Origin: Alteromonas sp. RKMC-009
GTDB lineage: Bacteria > Pseudomonadota > Gammaproteobacteria > Enterobacterales > Alteromonadaceae
Assembly (NCBI RefSeq): GCF_003584565.2
Contig: NZ_CP031010.1
Span: forward strand, 124,001-188,000
DNA: 64,000 nucleotides
Direction: 5' to 3'
Positions 1-8,921 of the stretch are shown here, piece after piece (positions within the stretch are counted from its first letter, which is position 1; every line of letters begins with the position of its first letter). Under the pieces are notes generated by a model. It did no database searches, was not told where the DNA came from, and worked only from the letters and a program-made list of their open reading frames with translations. The position numbers and the translations under genes are program-made.

Positions 1-76
1 TAATCTGCCCGTAAGCCCGGTTTTCTTATCGGGACCGCGCTGTAGTCTGAGTCTTTTACCTTACCGGACTACCTGA

Positions 77-949
77 ATGACATATCCCGCCTGTGCTTTT
101 CTGTTCATGATTATCACTGTCTTCTCTGCTGCTGCGCTGGCAAATAAGCCTGTTGATGAGGAAAAGTTGCCTTTGCAACTCGCTTCACAGTACTCAGATT
201 CGATTGATATTCAAAATTACCTGATAAGTGAAAAGCTGGATGGCGTCCGGGCCCGGTGGACGGGTACAGAACTGAAAACACGAAACGGCAATAAAATACA
301 TGCGCCTGAATGGTTTACTGCGAACTGGCCGGCACAGGCGCTGGACGGGGAGTTGTGGACGAAGCGTGATGATTTTCAGCGTATTGCATCGGTAGTACTA
401 CGGGATACGCCGGATGAACGGTGGCAGGAAGTCAGCATGATGGTGTTCGACTTGCCGGGGTCCGCAAAGCCCTTTGCTGAGCGGGTAAAACTAATCAATA
501 AGCTGGTGGCCAGCACAAACAGTACTGCGCTTAAAGCTGTGCCTCAGGAGCAGATGGCTACTGCAGCAACTTTGGAACAAAGGCTGGATGAGGTCGTTAA
601 TGCGGGCGGTGAAGGGCTTATGCTGCATCACAGGCAGGCCCTGTATAAGGACGGTCGCAGTGAGCTGCTGCTGAAACTAAAACGTCACGAAGATGATGAA
701 GCAGAAGTGATTGGCTATGTGTCAGGGAAAGGCAAATATGCAGGACTGACCGGCTCGCTCATTGTACAAAGCCGGAATGGCCTCACTTTTAAAGTAGGCA
801 GTGGCCTGAGCGATGCCGATCGCGCCAGTCCGCCACCGGTGGGCAGTTGGATAACGTATAAATTTTACGGCAGAACACAAAAAGGTCTGCCCAGGTTTGC
901 CAGTTTTATGCGGGTGAGGCCGGACAAGGATATGGGAAATCATCAGTAA
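77..949 (+). CDS. ligE: Secreted ATP-dependent DNA ligase, LigE type
   Basis: A 290-residue minimal ATP-dependent DNA ligase with an N-terminal signal peptide (about residues 1-22), so probably periplasmic. The nucleotidyltransferase motifs are visible in order: motif I SEKLDGVRA with the adenylated lysine near residue 53, motif III LDGELW, motif IV EGLMLHH and motif V LLKLKRH, followed by a short OB-fold region. Length and the lack of extra domains fit LigE of Gram-negative bacteria, a family proposed to act on extracellular or incoming DNA. It stands alone and converges with vanR. The start is the first ATG and gives a clean signal peptide, although no strong ribosome binding site is seen. 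Confidence 0.88.
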   Translation: MTYPACAFLFMIITVFSAAALANKPVDEEKLPLQLASQYSDSIDIQNYLISEKLDGVRARWTGTELKTRNGNKIHAPEWFTANWPAQALDGELWTKRDDFQRIASVVLRDTPDERWQEVSMMVFDLPGSAKPFAERVKLINKLVASTNSTALKAVPQEQMATAATLEQRLDEVVNAGGEGLMLHHRQALYKDGRSELLLKLKRHEDDEAEVIGYVSGKGKYAGLTGSLIVQSRNGLTFKVGSGLSDADRASPPPVGSWITYKFYGRTQKGLPRFASFMRVRPDKDMGNHQ

Positions 950-981
950 AGAGAGTCACATCTCTGCCGGCTTCTCTTTGC

Positions 982-1692
982 TCACTTTTGCCCGGCTAAC
1001 CGGTACACTTTCACTGACGAAGAGTCCCGCACTGCATCAAACCGCACCAGTGCAGCATGGGCGTGTTCTTTCATTAAGGCTTCTGCACGCGCTCCCTGAC
1101 GGTTTAGCAAGGCATCAACAACGGCATAGTGCTGCTGGTGTGCGTAAAGCAGGCGCCGGTATTCCCTGGCGCTGTCTTTCGGGTCAAATACCATGGCGCT
1201 GACCGAGGCCATGGGTAAAAATTCGTTGGGCTGCAATGCCGCCGCAATGGCAGGATTGCAACTGGCTTCAAGGATCACCGAATGGAAGGTGTTGTTCATT
1301 TCTACATAACGCTGGACATCATCATCGGTGAGTTCGCCGTCAGCAAAAATTTCATCGCCCTCATGCAGGCATTCTGCTAACTGTGCCTGATGCGCTTCGC
1401 TCAGACCTTTCTCTGCCGCCAGCCGCGCGGCTAATCCTTCCAGCACACCACGCACTTCCACAGAACCGTTTATGTCTTCCTGATTAAGATGACGTACCTG
1501 ATAACCACGTCGCGGGAGTTTGGTAAGCAGTCCTTCCTGCGCTAACTGTCTGAATGCAATACGTACCGGAGTGCGTGAAACACCAAGTGCCTCTGCGGTG
1601 GGGATTTCCGCCAGTCGCTCACCCGGAGCAAAATCACCGGAAAGGATTTTGTTTCTCAGAATACTGATAACAGCGTGTTTACCTGTAACCAA
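982..1692 (-). CDS. vanR: VanR-type GntR/FCD repressor of vanillate demethylase genes
   Basis: A GntR-family regulator with an N-terminal winged helix (motif LAEIPTAEALGVSRTPVRIA) and a C-terminal helical FCD ligand domain. It is divergent from vanAB. Perfect ATTGGATCCAAT palindromes, the known operator sequence of Caulobacter VanR, lie between the genes, so repression relieved by vanillate is likely. The reading frame is open to an ATG at 1824, but that would add 44 residues unlike the family and would place a third operator-like site (1788-1799) inside the gene. A TTG at 1692, preceded by CAGG six bases upstream, gives the usual VanR length. The start is therefore inferred. Confidence 0.85.
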   Translation of the reverse strand: MVTGKHAVISILRNKILSGDFAPGERLAEIPTAEALGVSRTPVRIAFRQLAQEGLLTKLPRRGYQVRHLNQEDINGSVEVRGVLEGLAARLAAEKGLSEAHQAQLAECLHEGDEIFADGELTDDDVQRYVEMNNTFHSVILEASCNPAIAAALQPNEFLPMASVSAMVFDPKDSAREYRRLLYAHQQHYAVVDALLNRQGARAEALMKEHAHAALVRFDAVRDSSSVKVYRLAGQK

Positions 1693-1787
1693 AATGAACC
1701 TGTTGTTAATGCTGTACAAACTGAGACAAGCATACACGCCCCCGTGTAAAACATCATGTACTCCGTGAGACAACGCGCATTTCTTTC

Positions 1788-1799
1788 TTTGGATCCATT
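1788..1799. promoter_or_regulatory. Degenerate VanR operator-like site
   Basis: TTTGGATCCATT matches the perfect palindrome ATTGGATCCAAT at 10 of 12 positions. Its centre is 62 bp from the next site. It lies about 95 bp upstream of the proposed TTG start of vanR and may help autoregulation. Confidence 0.45.
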
Positions 1800-1849
1800 C
1801 TTGTTTGCGAAACCGGATTAACACTATTTTTTAGTCCGAATAATGATCT

Positions 1850-1861
1850 ATTGGATCCAAT
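1850..1861. promoter_or_regulatory. VanR operator, perfect palindrome
   Basis: ATTGGATCCAAT, a perfect 12-bp palindrome in the vanR-vanA intergenic region. It is identical to the operator described for VanR of Caulobacter. It lies 69 bp upstream of the vanA start. Confidence 0.8.
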
Positions 1862-1903
1862 ATTAAAGTTAGTGTAGGGTTAATGCCGTTACTTTACTTT
1901 AAC

Positions 1904-1915
1904 ATTGGATCCAAT
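1904..1915. promoter_or_regulatory. VanR operator, perfect palindrome next to vanA
   Basis: A second identical ATTGGATCCAAT, 14 bp before the vanA start codon and 54 bp centre to centre from the previous copy. Its position would block transcription initiation or early elongation of vanAB. Confidence 0.8.
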
Positions 1916-1929
1916 TTCAGGGTGTTCCT

Positions 1930-2991
1930 ATGACGACGTTTATGAAAAATACCTGGTATGTGGCTGCAGCAGCTGACGAGGTCAATACCACTGCGCCACT
2001 TGGCAGAACCGTATGCAATATCGACATTGCTTTTTATCGTGATGAAACAGGGGCAATTCAGGCCGTTGAAGATTTCTGTCCTCACCGGGGAGCGCCCTTG
2101 TCGCTGGGTTACGTGGAAGAGGGCAAGCTGGTATGCGGTTATCACGGTTTGCAAATGGACAAAACCGGTAAAACCCATTCTATGCCTAATCAGAGAACGG
2201 AGCGTTTTCCCTGCATCCGCGCTATTCCTGTTGAGGAAAAGTATGGCTATATCTGGATATGGCCCGGCGACAAAGAAAAAGCCTGTGTGTCTGACATTCC
2301 TCATCTCGAGTGGGCAGAAAGTCCTGAGTGGGCGTACGGCGGCGGGCTGTATGAAATCGCCTGTGATTACCGGCTGATGATAGACAACCTCATGGATTTA
2401 ACGCACGAAACTTACGTGCATGCCACCAGTATCGGACAAAAGGAAATTGATGAAACACCGGTAAAAACCACTATGGAAGGTAAGCAGGTGGTCACCAGCC
2501 GGTTTATGGAAAATATCATGCCTCCGCCATTCTGGCAGGCAGCGATGGAGATGAACGGGCTGGATAAGAATGCGCCGGTAGACCGCTGGCAAATTTGCCG
2601 CTTCGACTTACCCAGTCATGTGATGATTGAAGTGGGCGTAGCTCTGGCCGGTAATGGCGGGTATCACGCACCCGACGAGGTGAAAGCCAGCAGTATCGTG
2701 GTGGATTTCATCACGCCGGCGACCGACACCTCTATTCTGTACTTCTGGGGCATGGCCAGAAAATTTAAACCGCAGGATCCGGCGCTGACCGATAAAATTC
2801 GCGAGGGGCAGGGTAAAATTTTTGCCGAAGATCAAGAAATGCTGGAACGTCAGCAACGGAATCTCAGCCGCTATCCTGAACGCCATTTACTGAAACTGGA
2901 TATCGACGCTGGCGGTGTGCAGGCAAGACGCATGATCACAAAAGCCATCAAGCTTGAATCGGAGTCTTCTGTTGCGGAGCAAGTGGCATGA
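1930..2991 (+). CDS. vanA: Vanillate O-demethylase oxygenase subunit
   Basis: The Rieske non-heme iron oxygenase that removes the O-methyl group of vanillate to give protocatechuate and formaldehyde. The Rieske centre ligands are visible as Cys50-x-His52 and Cys69-x2-His72 (CPHRG...CGYHG). The mononuclear iron histidines are in LTHETYVHA (about 159 and 164). Length (353 aa) is normal for the family. The stop overlaps the vanB start (ATGA), so the two are co-translated. Related monooxygenases (dicamba or aryl ether demethylases) share this fold, but the VanR-type operators upstream favour vanillate or a close methoxy-aromatic. Confidence 0.92.
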   Translation: MTTFMKNTWYVAAAADEVNTTAPLGRTVCNIDIAFYRDETGAIQAVEDFCPHRGAPLSLGYVEEGKLVCGYHGLQMDKTGKTHSMPNQRTERFPCIRAIPVEEKYGYIWIWPGDKEKACVSDIPHLEWAESPEWAYGGGLYEIACDYRLMIDNLMDLTHETYVHATSIGQKEIDETPVKTTMEGKQVVTSRFMENIMPPPFWQAAMEMNGLDKNAPVDRWQICRFDLPSHVMIEVGVALAGNGGYHAPDEVKASSIVVDFITPATDTSILYFWGMARKFKPQDPALTDKIREGQGKIFAEDQEMLERQQRNLSRYPERHLLKLDIDAGGVQARRMITKAIKLESESSVAEQVA

Positions 2992-3929
2992 TTAAGGCTA
3001 CGGTCGTCTCTAAAATCTTACTCAATGACTCGGTATGTCAGTTAAAGCTGGTGGCTGAAAATGGCCTCCGGTTGCCTGAGTGGCAAGCCGGTGCGCACAT
3101 TGATGTGCAGTTGCCGGGTGATTTCACCCGTCAGTATTCTCTGTGCGGTCAGCCGCAAGATAATCATTACACCATCGCCGTACTAAAAGATAAACAAAGC
3201 CGTGGCGGCTCTGTGAGCGTGCACGAAACAGTGCAGAAAGGCGACACGCTGATCATCAGTGAGCCCCGTAATCACTTTGCCCTCGATAACAGCGATGCGC
3301 CCTGCTACCTGTTTGCTGCGGGTATTGGTATTACGCCCATTGTGACCATGGCTGAAGCCTGTCAGAAAGCAGGGCGGTCGTTCCGTGTTTTCTATGCAGT
3401 TGCTGACGACAAACGGGCCGTGTATGCAGACCGGCTCGGACCGGCATCCTGTGTGCACGTTATCAGTAAGGCTGCATTCGTCGGTAAGCGGGTTGATCTG
3501 AACAGTTGTTTTTATGGTGCGCCTGATAAAGCACAGGTGTATGTGTGCGGGCCGGGCGCGTTTATACAAGATGTACTCAGTGCGGCAAAGAACGCCGGGT
3601 TATCGCCTTCACAACTGCACCGCGAGTTTTTCACCGCAGCAGAAACAGATACCTCATCAGATGAAGCATTTGAAATTGAACTCAAATCCAGTGGTGACAT
3701 TTTCACCGTGAATAAAGACAGCACAATCCTCTCGGTACTGGAAGAAAATGACGTGTTTGTGCCGGTTTCCTGTGAAGAAGGGGTGTGCGGCACCTGTGTC
3801 ACCGGCTTGCTGGATGGCGAAGCTGAGCACCGCGATGTTTTTCTCACCGACGAAGAAAAACAACAGATGAGACTGATCACCCCTTGCTGTTCGAGGGCCA
3901 GAAGCGGACGCTTAGTGCTGGATCTGTAG
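2988..3929 (+). CDS. vanB: Vanillate O-demethylase reductase subunit
   Basis: The electron-transfer partner of VanA, passing electrons from NAD(P)H through flavin and a 2Fe-2S cluster to the Rieske oxygenase. The order is a flavin-binding domain with RQYSLCG (about 49-54), a nucleotide-binding domain with AAGIGITPI (about 110-118), and a C-terminal plant-type ferredoxin domain with Cys262, Cys267, Cys270 and Cys300. This is the phthalate dioxygenase reductase layout and has the family length (313 aa). The start codon overlaps the vanA stop. Confidence 0.92.
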   Translation: MIKATVVSKILLNDSVCQLKLVAENGLRLPEWQAGAHIDVQLPGDFTRQYSLCGQPQDNHYTIAVLKDKQSRGGSVSVHETVQKGDTLIISEPRNHFALDNSDAPCYLFAAGIGITPIVTMAEACQKAGRSFRVFYAVADDKRAVYADRLGPASCVHVISKAAFVGKRVDLNSCFYGAPDKAQVYVCGPGAFIQDVLSAAKNAGLSPSQLHREFFTAAETDTSSDEAFEIELKSSGDIFTVNKDSTILSVLEENDVFVPVSCEEGVCGTCVTGLLDGEAEHRDVFLTDEEKQQMRLITPCCSRARSGRLVLDL

Positions 3930-3944
3930 AATGCTGAAAAACTC

Positions 3945-3976
3945 AATCGTGAATGTGCGTCAGTATATTCACGATT
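3945..3976 (+). terminator. Possible terminator after vanB
   Basis: A perfect 10-bp inverted repeat (AATCGTGAAT and ATTCACGATT) with a 12-base loop lies 16 bp after the vanB stop, followed by a short T-rich stretch. The stem is AT-rich, so strength is uncertain. Confidence 0.5.
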
Positions 3977-4305
3977 TTAAGCGTTTCTTCTTTAAGTTAC
4001 CCGACCCACTCCTACGTTCGTCGAATATGGTATCGCAGCCTTTCCATATACTCTGAGCATACAGAGTCTCTCATCGTAATATGTACAAACACATACACTT
4101 GACTGACGATTCTTTTCAGAAAATATAAATACTGTAAAAAGAAACGTAAAAATATGAACAGGGCAATTGAAAAGTGTGTCTTTTGTTTGCGTTTGATGGT
4201 GTTTTCTCTTTTAAACTCTTTTGAACTCATATTTGTGATCCGTTACAAAGCAGAACACAGACATAAAAATTTAAGATATTTTATAAACAGGAGGTTTTCA
4301 TCACT
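3977..4305. other. AT-rich intergenic stretch without a supported gene
   Basis: About 330 bp between the vanB hairpin and the glycosyltransferase cluster. Short reading frames exist on both strands but have no convincing start context or recognisable product. It presumably carries the promoter of the downstream cluster. An AGGAGG ribosome binding site lies at 4289-4294, an unusually long 11 bases before the next ATG. Confidence 0.5.
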
Positions 4306-5232
4306 ATGGCTATCACAGCAGTTTTGCCATTATGTATACAGGGAAGTTACGGTGTTGATGATCTGGGCCGTACGGAAATTTTATTTGCTACGTTCAGCGC
4401 GTTTAATGCCGCTGAGGTTTTCAGTGAGTTTCTGATTGTCTGTCCACCGGATGAAGTGGATATTATTCGCCGTCGCACTGCGAAGTGGTCAGAATTTTCT
4501 ATCCGCGTGATGTCTGAAGAAGCGCTAATTCCGGAATTTGAAAAGCACCGTCATGTCCGCGGCTGGCGTAAGCAGCAAATCGTCAAGCTGGCAGCACCGA
4601 GAGCGATAACCACGCCTTATTATCTGACACTGGATGCCGACGCAATTTGCCTGCGTCCGTTAACCGAATCGCTTTTATTACCCGGCGGCAAAGCGCTTAT
4701 CCAGTACGAGCAGCGGGCGCAGCATCCCAAATGGTGGAAGTCCTCCGCCCGCATCTTAAAAATGTCCGGCGATGTGGGCAATCCTGAGCTGGGCATGACA
4801 GTAACTCCGGCGCTGATGGCCAGTGACATCAGCGAAGCTACCGGCGAAGAAATTGCCGCTAACCTGCGTGGTAAGGGGTCTTGGGTGGATAAATTATGCG
4901 GTCTGCATAATCCTAAATCGCCAACGAACTGGACCCTCTACCGGCATCGCCGTGGCAGATGGACCGAATATTCTCTGTATTATCTGACGGCGCACAAGCG
5001 CAATATGTTGGAGCAATACCACGTGGATGCCTGCACAGCTGAAAATCCTCAGGCGCTGCTTATTCACGATTCACACCCTTTTGAAGCCTGGCAGGCAGAG
5101 CAAAGCTTCGCCCCGAACGGACACGGTTTATTTTGTGTTGTAAACAGCAGTATGCGGTTTGACAATAATCTTGTATGGGACAAAATAGCGCCTTTCATCC
5201 CGGGTCCTGAGAGGAAGCTTCATGCCAGCTAA
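4306..5232 (+). CDS. DUF6492-type glycosyltransferase
   Basis: A 308-residue protein resembling the DUF6492 family of predicted glycosyltransferases. A DxD-like motif (LTLDADAICLRPL, about residue 106) follows the conserved RGWRKQQIVKL segment, as expected for a metal-dependent GT-A nucleotide-sugar site. No signal peptide or membrane segment is seen, so it probably acts at the cytoplasmic face. It overlaps the next glycosyltransferase gene by 11 bp, which points to one operon making a surface glycan or lipopolysaccharide part. Donor and acceptor are unknown. Confidence 0.7.
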   Translation: MAITAVLPLCIQGSYGVDDLGRTEILFATFSAFNAAEVFSEFLIVCPPDEVDIIRRRTAKWSEFSIRVMSEEALIPEFEKHRHVRGWRKQQIVKLAAPRAITTPYYLTLDADAICLRPLTESLLLPGGKALIQYEQRAQHPKWWKSSARILKMSGDVGNPELGMTVTPALMASDISEATGEEIAANLRGKGSWVDKLCGLHNPKSPTNWTLYRHRRGRWTEYSLYYLTAHKRNMLEQYHVDACTAENPQALLIHDSHPFEAWQAEQSFAPNGHGLFCVVNSSMRFDNNLVWDKIAPFIPGPERKLHAS

Positions 5233-5998
5233 ACGGCAGTTATCCTGTTTTGTTATTGCCAAAAATGAAGGCGACAGAATTGAGCGTTGCCTGAAATCAC
5301 TGCATGGCTGGGTCGATCAACTCATTGTGCTGGACTCAGGAAGTACGGATGATACCGTCGGTATCGCCAAAAAGTATGCAGACGAGGTCATCGAAACAGA
5401 CTGGCCGGGTTACGGTGTACAACGAAACCGTGCCCTCACTTACTGTAAACATGACTGGGTACTGAACATCGATGCCGATGAAGAAGTCACGCCTGCTCTC
5501 AGAGATGAAATTGTGGCGGTGTTGTCCTCAGAGCACCTGTCTGCAAATTTCATAAAATGCCCCTGGCACACTGTCTTTTTGGGCTCTGTGCTGAAGCACG
5601 GACGTTACAGCACGCCGCAGGGTAAATTGTTCCTAAAGCACGGTGCGAAGTTCAAAGAAGCCAGCGTGCATGAATCGCTGATTCTGGAAAAAGAGCAGGT
5701 ACTGGTGCTGAAATCGCCTTTATTGCATTACAGCTGGCGTAACTATAAACACGCTATCGATAAGCATGTACAGTACGCGGTATTGTCTGCAAAAGATAAA
5801 TTTGCCCGTGGTAAAAAGGCGTCGCTGGGTTATGCCTGTCTGCGTTTCTTTACCGATTTTCTGCAACAGTATGTGCTTCGTGGTGGCTTTCTGGATGGCA
5901 GAGCCGGATTGATGATGGCCATTATTCTTGCCCAGTACGGGTTTCATAAATACGCCGCACTGTGGGCCATGAACAGAGAAGGAAGTACCGGTGAGTAA
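5222..5998 (+). CDS. Family 2 glycosyltransferase, WaaE/KdtX-like
   Basis: A 258-residue GT-A fold enzyme. The N-terminus has the GT2 pattern FVIAKNEGDRIERCL, then VLDSGSTDDT, then the metal-binding NIDADEEV (about 82-89). The pattern matches WaaE-like beta-glycosyltransferases that add sugars to the lipopolysaccharide inner core. A hydrophobic C-terminal segment may contact the membrane. It overlaps both neighbours (11 bp and 8 bp), so the three genes are translationally coupled. The sugar transferred cannot be told from sequence. Confidence 0.8.
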   Translation: MPAKRQLSCFVIAKNEGDRIERCLKSLHGWVDQLIVLDSGSTDDTVGIAKKYADEVIETDWPGYGVQRNRALTYCKHDWVLNIDADEEVTPALRDEIVAVLSSEHLSANFIKCPWHTVFLGSVLKHGRYSTPQGKLFLKHGAKFKEASVHESLILEKEQVLVLKSPLLHYSWRNYKHAIDKHVQYAVLSAKDKFARGKKASLGYACLRFFTDFLQQYVLRGGFLDGRAGLMMAIILAQYGFHKYAALWAMNREGSTGE

Positions 5999-6761
5999 CC
6001 CGTGTCCACTGAGTGTTTATCTGATTACGTTCAATGAAGCTGAAAGGCTGGACGAGGTGCTCTCTGCTGTCAGCTTTGCTGCAGAAATTATAGTGGTGGA
6101 CTCCGGCAGTACCGATGACACTATCATGATTGCAGAGCGTCACGGGGCCAGAGTGATCCACCGGAACTGGCCCGGCTTTGCTAAACAAAAGGCCTTTGCG
6201 ATGAGTCAGTGTACTCAGCCCTGGTTACTGAACCTTGATGGTGACGAGGTGCTGAGTGAAGAATCCGCAGCACACATTCAAACGGTAGTTACCGGCGAAA
6301 ACCCGTCTCACGGTGCGTACCGCCTGCACTTCGAAGATATTTTCTGGGGCAGACCCATGTCGTCGAAAGCGGCAAAGCGCCATATTGTGCGGTTGTTCAG
6401 ACAGGGCACTGCCCGATACCCGGAAGATCGTATGGTGCATGAAAATGTGAAACTGGAAAAGGGTACCACCACCGGCGATATTAAAGGGCTGGTCATGCAC
6501 TATGGCTATGGCAGTACCGAACTGCTGATGAATAAACAGAACAGTTATTCATCGCTGAAAGCGCAGCAGAAATTTAACAGCAACAAAAAACCGTCTTTGC
6601 TGAAATTGTTGCTGGTTTTCCCGCTGACTTTTTTAAAAACTTACCTGTTCAAACGGCATTTCATGTCCGGCAAGCGGGGACTGACCCACGCGTACATTGA
6701 ATCGATGTATGCATTTTTAAAAGAAGCGAAGCTGTTCGAGCTGACTGAGCGGAATAAATAG
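5991..6761 (+). CDS. Family 2 glycosyltransferase, second WaaE-like paralogue
   Basis: A 256-residue GT2 enzyme related to the preceding gene: VYLITFNEAERLDEVL, VVDSGSTDDTIMIA and NLDGDEVLSEES correspond to the same three motifs. It begins with GTG inside the end of the upstream gene. The gene pair probably arose by tandem duplication and presumably adds successive residues to the same glycan. Its C-terminal half is rich in basic residues near a hydrophobic stretch (about 200-215), consistent with membrane association. Confidence 0.8.
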   Translation: MSNPCPLSVYLITFNEAERLDEVLSAVSFAAEIIVVDSGSTDDTIMIAERHGARVIHRNWPGFAKQKAFAMSQCTQPWLLNLDGDEVLSEESAAHIQTVVTGENPSHGAYRLHFEDIFWGRPMSSKAAKRHIVRLFRQGTARYPEDRMVHENVKLEKGTTTGDIKGLVMHYGYGSTELLMNKQNSYSSLKAQQKFNSNKKPSLLKLLLVFPLTFLKTYLFKRHFMSGKRGLTHAYIESMYAFLKEAKLFELTERNK

Positions 6762-6910
6762 TACTCATAAGGTAGAAATTCAAAGTAACTAAAATCCGGA
6801 GTCCCGGACGATCAGGCAATAAAGCCGGACAATTACGTTATCCGCTTCTGGCAGCCTTGTGCTAAAAATAACGTTATAAGCAGCGTTTTTTTTCACCCGG
6901 GATCAGGAAT

Positions 6911-7846
6911 ATGCTTCACTCTGCAGCCATCGATATTATCAGCGATAAACTCGCTGACCGGATTAGCCGGCATACCGCCGGTCAGTCAAATGTGATCACT
7001 GATATTGCCGGGCTCAGTTTTTATCGCAAAGATGCGCCGACGGAGTGTACAACCTGCTTTGTTGAACCAAGTATCGCGCTGGTGGTACAGGGGGAAAAGC
7101 GGATGGCGTTGGGTAGTGACATCTTTCATTACAATCGCTACCGCTTTTTAATTACCTCACTGGATTTACCGGCGCAGGCGCAGATTTTAAAAGCAGAGCG
7201 TGCTGAGCCATATCTCGGTCTGGCGTTGCGGCTGGATTTTACCACAATGAGCGAACTGCTCATGCAAGCGTCTGCAGATACCAAAACCTTAGCCTCTTCT
7301 AACAGCGGTATGTCGGTCGGGAATACTACGCCGGAGTTGCTGGATGCCTGTGACCGGCTGGTTAGTCTGCTGGACGATAAGGCATCGCTTTCAGTGCTGG
7401 CTCCGCTAATTAAAAAAGAGATTTACTGGCGGGTTCTGAATTCGGAGCAGGGTGACAGACTCCGTCATATTATTTCAGCAGGAAGCCAGGGCTTAAGGAT
7501 AGCGAAAGCCATCGACTGGTTGAAAACTCATTTTACGCAATCTTATACCGTGGAAGAGCTGGCGGAACGTGCGCAAATGAGTAAATCCACCTTCCATCAT
7601 CATTTCAGACAGCTCACCTCTATGAGCCCGCTGCAATATCAGAAAAGCCTTAAACTGATGGAAGCCAGACGTCTTATGATAGGCGAACAAATTGACGCTT
7701 CGGACGCTGCATACCGTGTGGGCTATGAAAGTCCTTCCCAGTTTTCCCGTGAGTATTCGCGGTATTTTGGGAACTCTCCGAAGCGGGATGTGGAAGCGCA
7801 ATGGCGTATGATCGAAGGCGAAAAAAGGACTCTGCAGGCGGGGTGA
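6911..7846 (+). CDS. AraC-family transcriptional regulator
   Basis: A 311-residue regulator with an N-terminal AraC_N cupin-like effector domain (about 20-180; pattern PSIALVVQGEKRMALG). The C-terminal double helix-turn-helix spans about 200-300, with YTVEELAERAQMSKSTFHHH and a second helix around YESPSQFSREYSRYFG. It stands alone upstream and converges with a LysR gene. The target is unknown; relatives often control an adjacent oxidoreductase or efflux gene, and none directly adjoins on the same strand. AGGAAT precedes the ATG. Confidence 0.85.
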   Translation: MLHSAAIDIISDKLADRISRHTAGQSNVITDIAGLSFYRKDAPTECTTCFVEPSIALVVQGEKRMALGSDIFHYNRYRFLITSLDLPAQAQILKAERAEPYLGLALRLDFTTMSELLMQASADTKTLASSNSGMSVGNTTPELLDACDRLVSLLDDKASLSVLAPLIKKEIYWRVLNSEQGDRLRHIISAGSQGLRIAKAIDWLKTHFTQSYTVEELAERAQMSKSTFHHHFRQLTSMSPLQYQKSLKLMEARRLMIGEQIDASDAAYRVGYESPSQFSREYSRYFGNSPKRDVEAQWRMIEGEKRTLQAG

Positions 7847-7866
7847 CAGTGAACATCACCGCGCCT

Positions 7867-8763
7867 TTATTCCTGATATTTCAACCGGTCGATAACCAGT
7901 CGCATGGCTGAACTGATCTGCCGGTTGCTGGAAATACACAAATGGTAGCCGTCGAAAGGCGGGCACCAGTCCGCAAGTACACGGCGTAATGCACCGCTTT
8001 CTATTTCATTTTCTACTTCCTGTTCAGTGACAAAGGCAATGCCGTGGCCCTCACGTGCCGCATCAATACACATATCGCTTTCACTGAAAATGAACGGGCC
8101 TGATACTTTTTTTACGATCTCAATACCGTCCTTTTCAAACTCCCAGTCATAGGCCGGTGCCAGCGCATTAAACCGCAGAGACAGGCAGGCGTGATGGTCC
8201 AGTTCGTCGGGATGTTCGGGGACACCATGTTTTCGGAAGTAGTCAGGCGTAGCGACTGCTGCCAGTGATACAGGGGGGCCAATTTTTATCGCAATCATGT
8301 CGGGGCTGACAAATTCACGCAGCCTGACACCGGCATCAAAACGTTCCGCAGCAAGGTCATTCAGACGGCTGTCGAGGTTCAGTTCAATATTCACTTCGGG
8401 GTAATCCCGAACAATACCAGATATCTTCGGCCACAAAAGAAAACGGGCCGCAGGTTTACTGGCTGAAATCCGCACTGTTCCTTTGGGCGCATCGCCAAGC
8501 ATCCGCAGCTCTTCTATTCTGGCAGTGATCTGGCTGATACCGGGTTTCAGTGCAGCCAGCAACTTCTCGCCGGCATCAGTTACCGACACTTTTCGTGAGG
8601 TTCTGTGCAACAGCCGGATCCCCACCGAAGCCTCCAGTCTTCTCACCGCGTGGCTTACTGCCGACTGTGATACGCCCAGTGTTACAGCTGCGCGGGTAAA
8701 ACTCTTTTCCTCTGCGACCACCATAAAAAGTGACAAATCGCCCAGTTCGTCTCTGATCATCAC
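7867..8763 (-). CDS. LysR-family transcriptional regulator
   Basis: A 298-residue LysR-type regulator. The N-terminal winged helix contains KSFTRAAVTLGVSQSAVSHAVRRLE (positions about 20-44), followed by a substrate-binding-like effector domain. It is divergent from an MFS transporter gene, with 158 bp between the likely start codons, the classic arrangement in which LysR activates the neighbour. A TTGAT-GAA-ATCAA palindrome lies in the gap. The inducer is unknown. Confidence 0.87.
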   Translation of the reverse strand: MMIRDELGDLSLFMVVAEEKSFTRAAVTLGVSQSAVSHAVRRLEASVGIRLLHRTSRKVSVTDAGEKLLAALKPGISQITARIEELRMLGDAPKGTVRISASKPAARFLLWPKISGIVRDYPEVNIELNLDSRLNDLAAERFDAGVRLREFVSPDMIAIKIGPPVSLAAVATPDYFRKHGVPEHPDELDHHACLSLRFNALAPAYDWEFEKDGIEIVKKVSGPFIFSESDMCIDAAREGHGIAFVTEQEVENEIESGALRRVLADWCPPFDGYHLCISSNRQISSAMRLVIDRLKYQE

Positions 8764-8824
8764 ATTATCTCTTTCGCTAATCTGCCTGCCAGTGTACGCA
8801 GTGCCAGCATAAAAAACATCTTCT

Positions 8825-8837
8825 TTGATGAAATCAA
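8825..8837. promoter_or_regulatory. Palindrome in the LysR-MFS divergent promoter
   Basis: TTGAT-GAA-ATCAA, an inverted repeat with 5-bp arms between the lysR-type gene and the MFS gene. It fits a LysR binding site, but it is short and could be chance. Confidence 0.35.
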
Positions 8838-8921
8838 TTCATGGTTGAGATGACAGCGAGCCAATTGTTCGCTGTAAATAACGAAAATATAATTAACGTG
8901 AATTTTATTGAGCAGGTTGTA

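Noticed and set aside
982..1824. vanR starting at the most upstream ATG (280 aa)
   Set aside because: The extra 44 residues do not resemble VanR proteins and the frame would contain an operator-like site; the TTG at 1692 fits better.
4012..4230. Small reading frames on both strands upstream of the glycosyltransferases
   Set aside because: No ribosome binding site, AT-rich low-complexity translation and no family resemblance.
6770..6910. Terminator with an 8-T run before the AraC gene
   Set aside because: The T-run at 6887-6894 is not preceded by a stable stem; only a 5-bp TCCGG/CCGGA hairpin further upstream was found.
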